Assembly: GCF_000938265.1 (NCBI RefSeq)
Contig: NZ_JYFC01000005.1
Span: 62,001-126,000, forward strand
Origin: Agreia bicolorata
Lineage (GTDB): Bacteria; Actinomycetota; Actinomycetes; Actinomycetales; Microbacteriaceae
Length of the DNA stretch: 64,000 bases
Direction: 5' to 3'
Positions 59,038 to 64,000 of the stretch are shown piece after piece. The position numbers were made by a program, and so were the translations under genes. Every line of letters begins with the position of its first letter. Positions within the stretch are counted from its first letter, which is position 1. The notes beneath the pieces are model-generated. The model made no database searches, was not told the DNA's origin, and was given only the letters and a program-made list of their open reading frames with translations.

Positions 59038-60366
59038 TCAGAGACTCGAGAAGGCCTGGTCGTAGAGATCGAGCGCCCGGGCCACCTCGTCGTCGGTCAC
59101 CACGCAGGGCGGCACGACGTGCAGCCTGTTGTCGGCGAAGAAGGGCAACAGCCCGAGCGATAGCAGCTTCGTCTTCAACGCCCCGATCACGGCCGGCGCG
59201 ACGGGCTCGCGCGTCTCGGGGTCGGCGACGAGGTCGAGCGCCCAGAAGACGCCGAGGCCGCGCACCTCTCCGATGATCGATGGATGCTTGGCCTGCAGCG
59301 CGACGAGGCCCGGCCCGATGACATCGGTGCCCACCCGCTTCGCGTTGGCGACGATGCCCTCGCTCTCCATGGCGTCGAGCGCACCCACGATGGAGGCCAT
59401 CGCGAGTGGATGTCCGGAGTAGGTGAGCCCGCCTGGAAAGACCGACTCATCGAACGCCGCGGCGATCGCCGGCGAAATGATCACGCCACCCACGGGAACA
59501 TAGCCCGAGTTGACGCCCTTCGCGAAGGTGATGAGGTCGGGCACGACGATGTCGCCGGTCTCATCGGCGAGCGACTGGAACGCGAACCAGTCGCCCGTGC
59601 GTCCGAATCCGGCCATGACCTCATCGAAGATGAGAACGATGCCGAACTCGTCGGCGAGCGCGCGCACACCCGCGAGATATCCGGCCGGCGGAACGAGCAC
59701 GCCGGCCGTTCCGGGGATCGTCTCGATGAGGATCGCGGCGATCGACGATGCGCCCTCGCTCTGGATGACGCGGCGCAGGTGATGCAGGGCCCGCTCGCTC
59801 TCCTGTTCCGGGCTCTCGCTCCAGAACTCCGAACGATACGAGAACGGACCGAAGAAGTGCACGTGCCCGCGCGCGTACTCGTTCGGAACGCGGCGCCAGT
59901 CCCCCGTCGCCACCACCGCGGCGCCGGTGTTGCCGTGGTACGAGCGATACATCGACAGCACCTTGTCGCGCCCCGTGTAGAGCCGGGCCATGCGGATTGC
60001 GTTCTCGTTCGCATCCGCCCCGCCGTTTGTGAAGAAGACCTTGCCGAAGCCCGACCCCGCACGCTCGAGGATGCGCTGGGCAGCCTCGCCGCGCGCGAGG
60101 TTGGCATGGGCGGGCGCAACGGTGGTGAGCACGTCGGCCTGCGCCTTGATCGCGTCGCGCACGGCCGGATGCTGATGGCCGATGTTCACATTGACGAGCT
60201 GGCTCGAGAAGTCGAGAAACTCGTTGCCGTCGTGATCCCAGACCCGCGTGCCGGAGCCGCCGGCGATGACCATCGGGTCAAGGGCGGCTTGCGCCGACCA
60301 GGAGTGGAAGACATGCGCCCGGTCGAGGTCGTATGCGCGCTTGCCGTCGTCAGAGGTGGGAATCAC
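59038..60366 (-). CDS. Class III aminotransferase
   Basis: A 442-residue PLP aminotransferase: FFTNGGADANENAIRMAR (about 110), MYRSYHGNTGAAVVATG, LIFDEVMAGFGRTG (the cofactor Asp) and PDLITFAKGVNSGYVPVGG with the PLP Lys (about 285). The class uses omega-amines such as beta-alanine, GABA or putrescine. GTG start; AAAGG lies upstream. It is the last gene after an NMT1-type transporter, an arrangement seen in reductive pyrimidine catabolism where beta-alanine is made, so a beta-alanine role is a reasonable guess. Confidence 0.88.
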   Translation of the reverse strand: MIPTSDDGKRAYDLDRAHVFHSWSAQAALDPMVIAGGSGTRVWDHDGNEFLDFSSQLVNVNIGHQHPAVRDAIKAQADVLTTVAPAHANLARGEAAQRILERAGSGFGKVFFTNGGADANENAIRMARLYTGRDKVLSMYRSYHGNTGAAVVATGDWRRVPNEYARGHVHFFGPFSYRSEFWSESPEQESERALHHLRRVIQSEGASSIAAILIETIPGTAGVLVPPAGYLAGVRALADEFGIVLIFDEVMAGFGRTGDWFAFQSLADETGDIVVPDLITFAKGVNSGYVPVGGVIISPAIAAAFDESVFPGGLTYSGHPLAMASIVGALDAMESEGIVANAKRVGTDVIGPGLVALQAKHPSIIGEVRGLGVFWALDLVADPETREPVAPAVIGALKTKLLSLGLLPFFADNRLHVVPPCVVTDDEVARALDLYDQAFSSL

Positions 60367-60391
60367 GGTGGTGCCTTTTCTTTCTGTTCGA

Positions 60392-60454
60392 CGTTCCCTG
60401 AGCCTGTCGAAGGGAAGCTCTTCGACAGGCTCCCTTTGACAGGCTCAGAGAACG
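60392..60454. repeat. Dispersed 23-bp repeat, copy 4, with two further half copies
   Basis: CGTTCCCTGAGCCTGTCGAAGGG (60392-60414) is the exact reverse complement of copies 1 and 3. TTCGACAGGCTCCC (60421-60434) and TTGACAGGCTCAGAGAACG (60436-60454) follow, making a folded cluster between the binding-protein and transaminase genes. Confidence 0.7.
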
Positions 60455-60475
60455 ATGGTGATGGTGACGCTGGTG

Positions 60476-61627
60476 TTACTCGCCGCCGGCCTTCAGAGTG
60501 ACGTCGATGGGCGTGAAGTCGGCACCTTCGGTGTCGACTCCCTCGTCTTTCAGCTCTGCCAGAGCCTTCTCGACGTACTCATTCGTGTGAGCGGATGCCG
60601 GGGGCTCGGCCGAGATCACCGTTGCGCCGGTCTCGTTCTTGGTTCCCATCGCGATGTCGACGGTCTGCTTCCAGGCGTCTTCGTCGATCATGCCGATGCC
60701 GCCGGAGGTCGACGGCCAGATCAGCTTGTTGACCTCGTTGGTCATCCACAGCTGGTGGCTCTCGCCCAGAGTTGAGCCCGCAGCGGTCACGATGGCCGCG
60801 GCTTTCTCCGGGTTGTCCTTGGCGTAGATCCAGCCCTTGATAGACGCCTTGATGAACTTGACGGTCTGGTCGGCGTAGGCGTCGTCATCTGCGAGCTTGG
60901 CCGAGTCGGCCCAGATCGCGTCCTGAAGCATGGCCGTGCCCTCCTTGTTCCAGTCGATCACGTTGAGATCGTCCGGGGTGAACAGCTTGCCCGTCGCCGG
61001 GTTGGTGGCCTCGAGCACCTGCGCGTATTCGTTGTAGGTCATGGCCTGCGCCGCATCGATGTCTCCGGCGAGGAAGCCGTTCATGTCGAACGCCTGCTGC
61101 ACCAGGGAGATGTCGTCGGTCGCCACGCCGGCCTTCTGCATGCCGGCGAAGAGCTCCCACTCGTTGCCGTAGCCCCAGCTGCCGACCTTCTTGCCCTTCA
61201 GATCGGCCGCTGTGGTGATGTTCTTGTCTTTCATTGAGATCTGCGTTGTGGCGCTGCGCTCGAAGATTTGCGCCACGTCCGTGATCTCCGCGCCCTGCTC
61301 GATCGAGCCGAGCACCTTGGGCACCCAGGAGATCGCGTAGTCGGCGTCGCCGGCCGACAGCACGTCCTGCGGAACGATGTCGGCGCCACCTTCGAGGATC
61401 GTCACGTCGAGGCCCTCGTCTTTGTAGTAACCCTGGTCGAGCGCCGCGTAGTAGCCCGCGAACTGCGCCTGGGCGAACCACTGCAGTTGCAGGGTCACCG
61501 GGGTGAGTTCTCCGCTCGCGGAATCGGTGGAGTCGTCGGAGCCGCCCGAACTGCTGCAGCCCGCGAGCGCGAGCGCTGAGACCGCCGCGATGGCGCCGGT
61601 GACAATGAGGCGTTTGCTGTGTTTCAT
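60476..61627 (-). CDS. ABC transporter substrate-binding lipoprotein (NMT1/THI5-like)
   Basis: A 383-residue binding protein with lipobox LALAGC (Cys about residue 24) and the THI5-like signature VTLQLQWFAQAQFAGYYAAL, DQGYYKDEGLDVTILEGG and GSWGYGNEWELF. Ligands in this group include pyrimidine precursors, riboflavin and other aromatics. AGGAGG lies about five bases before the ATG. It belongs with the ATPase and two permeases that follow to the right. Confidence 0.92.
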   Translation of the reverse strand: MKHSKRLIVTGAIAAVSALALAGCSSSGGSDDSTDSASGELTPVTLQLQWFAQAQFAGYYAALDQGYYKDEGLDVTILEGGADIVPQDVLSAGDADYAISWVPKVLGSIEQGAEITDVAQIFERSATTQISMKDKNITTAADLKGKKVGSWGYGNEWELFAGMQKAGVATDDISLVQQAFDMNGFLAGDIDAAQAMTYNEYAQVLEATNPATGKLFTPDDLNVIDWNKEGTAMLQDAIWADSAKLADDDAYADQTVKFIKASIKGWIYAKDNPEKAAAIVTAAGSTLGESHQLWMTNEVNKLIWPSTSGGIGMIDEDAWKQTVDIAMGTKNETGATVISAEPPASAHTNEYVEKALAELKDEGVDTEGADFTPIDVTLKAGGE

Positions 61628-61684
61628 TGTTCCTCCTGTGTTGGTGCGGTGAATGGTGCAGGGCCGCCGGGGAGAGGCGGACTT

Positions 61685-62464
61685 CTAGGGGGCCGAGGCA
61701 GAGGCTCGGTGCGGGGAGACGAGCTTCTCGAGGCCCAGCGTCACGATGTAGAAGACGAGTCCGAGAATGATGGCGCCGAGCACATACGCGTAGGCGAGCG
61801 AATAGTTGCTCGAGGCAGCGGCGGAGGTGATCGACTTGCCGAGTCCGCCGATCGGACCGCCGAAGTACTCTCCGATGAGGGCGGAGATAACGGCCAGGCT
61901 CGACGCGATACGCAGCCCGATGAACAGGAAGGGAACTGCGCCGGGCAGGGTGACGGCACGCGTGGCCTGCCAGGCCGACGCGCCATACGCCCGCATCAGG
62001 TCGCGGTGCACGGGCCTGGCCTGGCGCAGACCACGCAGGGTGTTGAGATAGACCGGAATGAACACGGCGAGAGCAGCGACGAGTTGCCTCGCCGTCTCTT
62101 TGTCGGCGCCGAACATCGTGTAGAACACGGGGGCCAGCGCGACGATGGGAATCACCGATGCGGCCGCGACGAGTGGTGCGCTCAGCTCGTCGGTGATGGG
62201 CAGCACGGTGGCGATGATCGCCGCAATGATGCCCACGACCGCCCCGATCAGGAGACCGATGAGCGCGTTCGCCCCCGTCACAAGACTCGCCGCCCATACG
62301 CTCGAAACGCTTCCTGAGAACTCCGTCGCTATGGAGACCGGCGATGGCAGAACAAACGGCTTGATCTCGAGCGCGACCACGGCCAGCTGCCAGAGCGCGA
62401 CCGCGAGCACGCCGAGAAGGATCGGCGCGAGGATCGTGCGCGGCAACGACGCGGACTGTTTCAT
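61685..62464 (-). CDS. ABC transporter permease
   Basis: A 259-residue NitT/TauT-type permease with six hydrophobic segments. The coupling motif lies at RAVTLPGAVPFLFIGLRIAS (about 165). It overlaps the ATPase gene by four bases. The SBP follows 57 bases later. Confidence 0.9.
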   Translation of the reverse strand: MKQSASLPRTILAPILLGVLAVALWQLAVVALEIKPFVLPSPVSIATEFSGSVSSVWAASLVTGANALIGLLIGAVVGIIAAIIATVLPITDELSAPLVAAASVIPIVALAPVFYTMFGADKETARQLVAALAVFIPVYLNTLRGLRQARPVHRDLMRAYGASAWQATRAVTLPGAVPFLFIGLRIASSLAVISALIGEYFGGPIGGLGKSITSAAASSNYSLAYAYVLGAIILGLVFYIVTLGLEKLVSPHRASASAP

Positions 62465-63318
62465 CGTTGATCGACCCCTCTCGCGGCGGGCGCCCCCGCG
62501 GCCTCGCCGTGCAGGCTCTCGCGCACGGCCACCACAGCTTCGAAGAAGCTGTCGGCCTCGCGCAGCCCCTCGCCACGCCCTTCCGCACGACCGAGGTCGA
62601 CGGCGATGACGTCGCGGATGCGTCCGGGGCGGGGCGACATCACCACGACCCTGTTCGATAGGAATACCGCTTCGGGGATCGAGTGCGTGACAAAGACCAC
62701 GGCTGCCCCTGTCTCAGCGCAAATGCGCACGAGCTCGGTCTGCATGCGCTCGCGCGTCATCTCGTCGAGCGCTCCGAAGGGCTCGTCCATCAGCAGCAGG
62801 CCGGGGCTCTCGGCAAGGGAACGGGCGATGGCGACGCGCTGCTGCATTCCGCCCGACAGCTGGTCCGGGTACTTGTCGGCGAAGTCAGCGAGCCCGACGA
62901 GCGACAGCAGCTCCGAAGACCGCGCACCGCGCTCTGCCTTGCCGACCTTGTGCAGCTCGAGCGGAAGCTCGATGTTCGCGCGCACCGTTCGCCAGGGCAG
63001 CAGTCCTGCCTGTTGGAACGCGATGCCGTAAGCCTGGTCGATGCGAGCCTGACGGGCCGTTTTGCCGAACACCTCGATCGATCCGCTCGTGGGCGTGTCG
63101 AGGTCGGCGATCAGCCGCAGCAGCGTCGACTTGCCGCACCCGGACGGACCGATGAGCGACACGAACTCGCCCGGCGCGATCGTGAGGTCGACGGCTTCGA
63201 GCGCCGTCACATCCGCGCCCTTGCGTGAGGCGAATACCTTGCCCACCCCGGTCACAGAGACGGCCGCAGGGCCGGTGGATGCGATGGGCTGGTTCTGTGC
63301 AGACGATTCGGTGCTCAT
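62461..63318 (-). CDS. ABC transporter ATP-binding protein
   Basis: A 285-residue ATPase with Walker A GPSGCGKST (about residue 57), Q-loop FQQAGLLPWR, signature LSGGMQQRVAIARS and Walker B LLLMDEPFGALDE. Start ATG 63318 lies in an ATGA overlap with the first permease, and the gene ends in another ATGA overlap with the second, so all three are coupled. Confidence 0.93.
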   Translation of the reverse strand: MSTESSAQNQPIASTGPAAVSVTGVGKVFASRKGADVTALEAVDLTIAPGEFVSLIGPSGCGKSTLLRLIADLDTPTSGSIEVFGKTARQARIDQAYGIAFQQAGLLPWRTVRANIELPLELHKVGKAERGARSSELLSLVGLADFADKYPDQLSGGMQQRVAIARSLAESPGLLLMDEPFGALDEMTRERMQTELVRICAETGAAVVFVTHSIPEAVFLSNRVVVMSPRPGRIRDVIAVDLGRAEGRGEGLREADSFFEAVVAVRESLHGEAAGAPAARGVDQR

Positions 63319-63974
63319 GCGGGGGTTTCTCCTCGACGGTAGCGGGCGAGGGCTAGGCCGATCAGGGCGACGACGCCGGCGGCCAGGAGGCCGACCAGGA
63401 CCGCCCCGAAGATGGGCGCCCACGGTTTGGCGGGGTCTCCCCCGGCCGCGGCGGCATACTCCACGATCATTCGTCCGATGCCGCCGCGCAGACCGATCGA
63501 CACCTCGGCCACGACGGTGCCGATGACGGCGTTGGCCGCGGCGAGCCGCAGGGCGGGAAGCAGATAGGGCACGCTCGCCGGCAGACGGAGCCTGACGAGC
63601 GTCGCCCACCAGCCCACGGAGTAGGTGCGCATGAGTTCGACGTGGTTCACATCGGGAGATCCGAGCCCGCGCAGGGCTCCGATCGACACGGGGAAGAACG
63701 CGAGGTACGAGGCGATCAGGGCGACCGACATCCAGTTCTCCCAGCTGAACGATCCGATCTCGATCTGCGAGCCCCACCGCTTGACCAGCGGAGCGATGGC
63801 GATGAGTGGAACGGTCTGGCTGAGCACGATCCACGGAAGGAGCGCCGACTCCGCCGTTCGGAAGCGCTGCATGAAAATGGCGAGCACCATGCCCACGACA
63901 ACGCCGACGAACCATCCCACAGCGGCCACGCCGAGGCTGAAGAACGATGCCTGCAGCACGGCCTGCCACATCAT
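63315..63974 (-). CDS. ABC transporter permease, probably cut by the window edge
   Basis: At least 219 residues of a second NitT/TauT-type permease (LPWIVLSQTVPLIAIAPLV, RLRLPASVPYLLPALRLAAA). The usual first transmembrane segment is missing and the frame stays open to base 64000, so the true start probably lies outside; ATG 63974 is only the first in-window start. A transporter with two different permeases and one ATPase fits the pyrimidine/riboflavin importer subgroup. Confidence 0.85.
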   Translation of the reverse strand: MMWQAVLQASFFSLGVAAVGWFVGVVVGMVLAIFMQRFRTAESALLPWIVLSQTVPLIAIAPLVKRWGSQIEIGSFSWENWMSVALIASYLAFFPVSIGALRGLGSPDVNHVELMRTYSVGWWATLVRLRLPASVPYLLPALRLAAANAVIGTVVAEVSIGLRGGIGRMIVEYAAAAGGDPAKPWAPIFGAVLVGLLAAGVVALIGLALARYRRGETPA

Positions 63975-64000
63975 CTCGTCGTCACCGGCCGAGCGAACGG

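Overview
The window looks like chromosome of a high-GC actinobacterium, most likely a member of the Microbacteriaceae. Support comes from the codon use, the DUF222/HNH protein at the left edge, GTG starts with GGAGG or AAGGA ribosome sites, a LAxTG (class E type) sortase signal, and a C-minus L32 in the order DUF177-rpmF-rnc-mutM. The family-level assignment is inference from sequence style. No rRNA, tRNA, CRISPR array or prophage is evident.

Layout. (1) 0-1.5 kb: DUF222/HNH protein. (2) 1.5-8.7 kb: molybdenum hydroxylase (separate FAD subunit plus a fused 2Fe-2S/Mo subunit), its XdhC chaperone, an aberrant 8-oxoguanine-deaminase-like protein and a PDR/VanB reductase. (3) 8.9-16 kb: a tightly coupled operon of a cytosine-deaminase-like hydrolase, an NMT1-type ABC importer, an FAD-linked oxidase, a creatininase-family amidohydrolase and a PNPOx-like protein; its substrate is unknown. 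(4) 16-19.6 kb: two divergent citrate synthase genes, one with an N-terminal helix-turn-helix, and an MTHFR-like protein. (5) 19.7-23.5 kb: allB, urate oxidase and guanine deaminase. (6) 23.5-27.5 kb: the Pnkp/Hen1 RNA-repair pair. (7) 27.6-39.1 kb: a polymorphic-toxin locus with a sortase-anchored Ca-binding-type protein, a 2175-residue secreted Rhs protein, an overlapping putative immunity gene, and downstream an array of small membrane, lipoprotein and orphan genes plus a displaced 275-bp copy of the Rhs tip. (8) 39.3-50 kb: more purine catabolism (uraH, uraD, MocA-like, nucleoside hydrolase, RpiR regulator, allC, pucG) and an AtzH-amidase/acetamidase pair. (9) 50-59 kb: DUF1275, DUF4407, ParDE, the mutM/rnc/rpmF/DUF177 core block, a YtrA-type ABC operon, a LysR regulator and a 34-residue membrane protein. 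(10) 59-64 kb: an NMT1-type ABC transporter with a class III transaminase, running off the right edge.

How the genes work together. Guanine deaminase, the Mo hydroxylase (if it acts on xanthine), urate oxidase, 5-hydroxyisourate hydrolase, OHCU decarboxylase, allantoinase, allantoate amidohydrolase and ureidoglycine-glyoxylate aminotransferase form an almost complete route from guanine or xanthine to glycine, ammonia and carbon dioxide. XdhC and the MocA-like protein would mature the Mo enzyme. An 11-bp palindrome-like box occurs upstream of both allB and pucG and may be a shared operator. The purine genes are interrupted by the RNA-repair and Rhs blocks, which suggests insertion of an accessory island.
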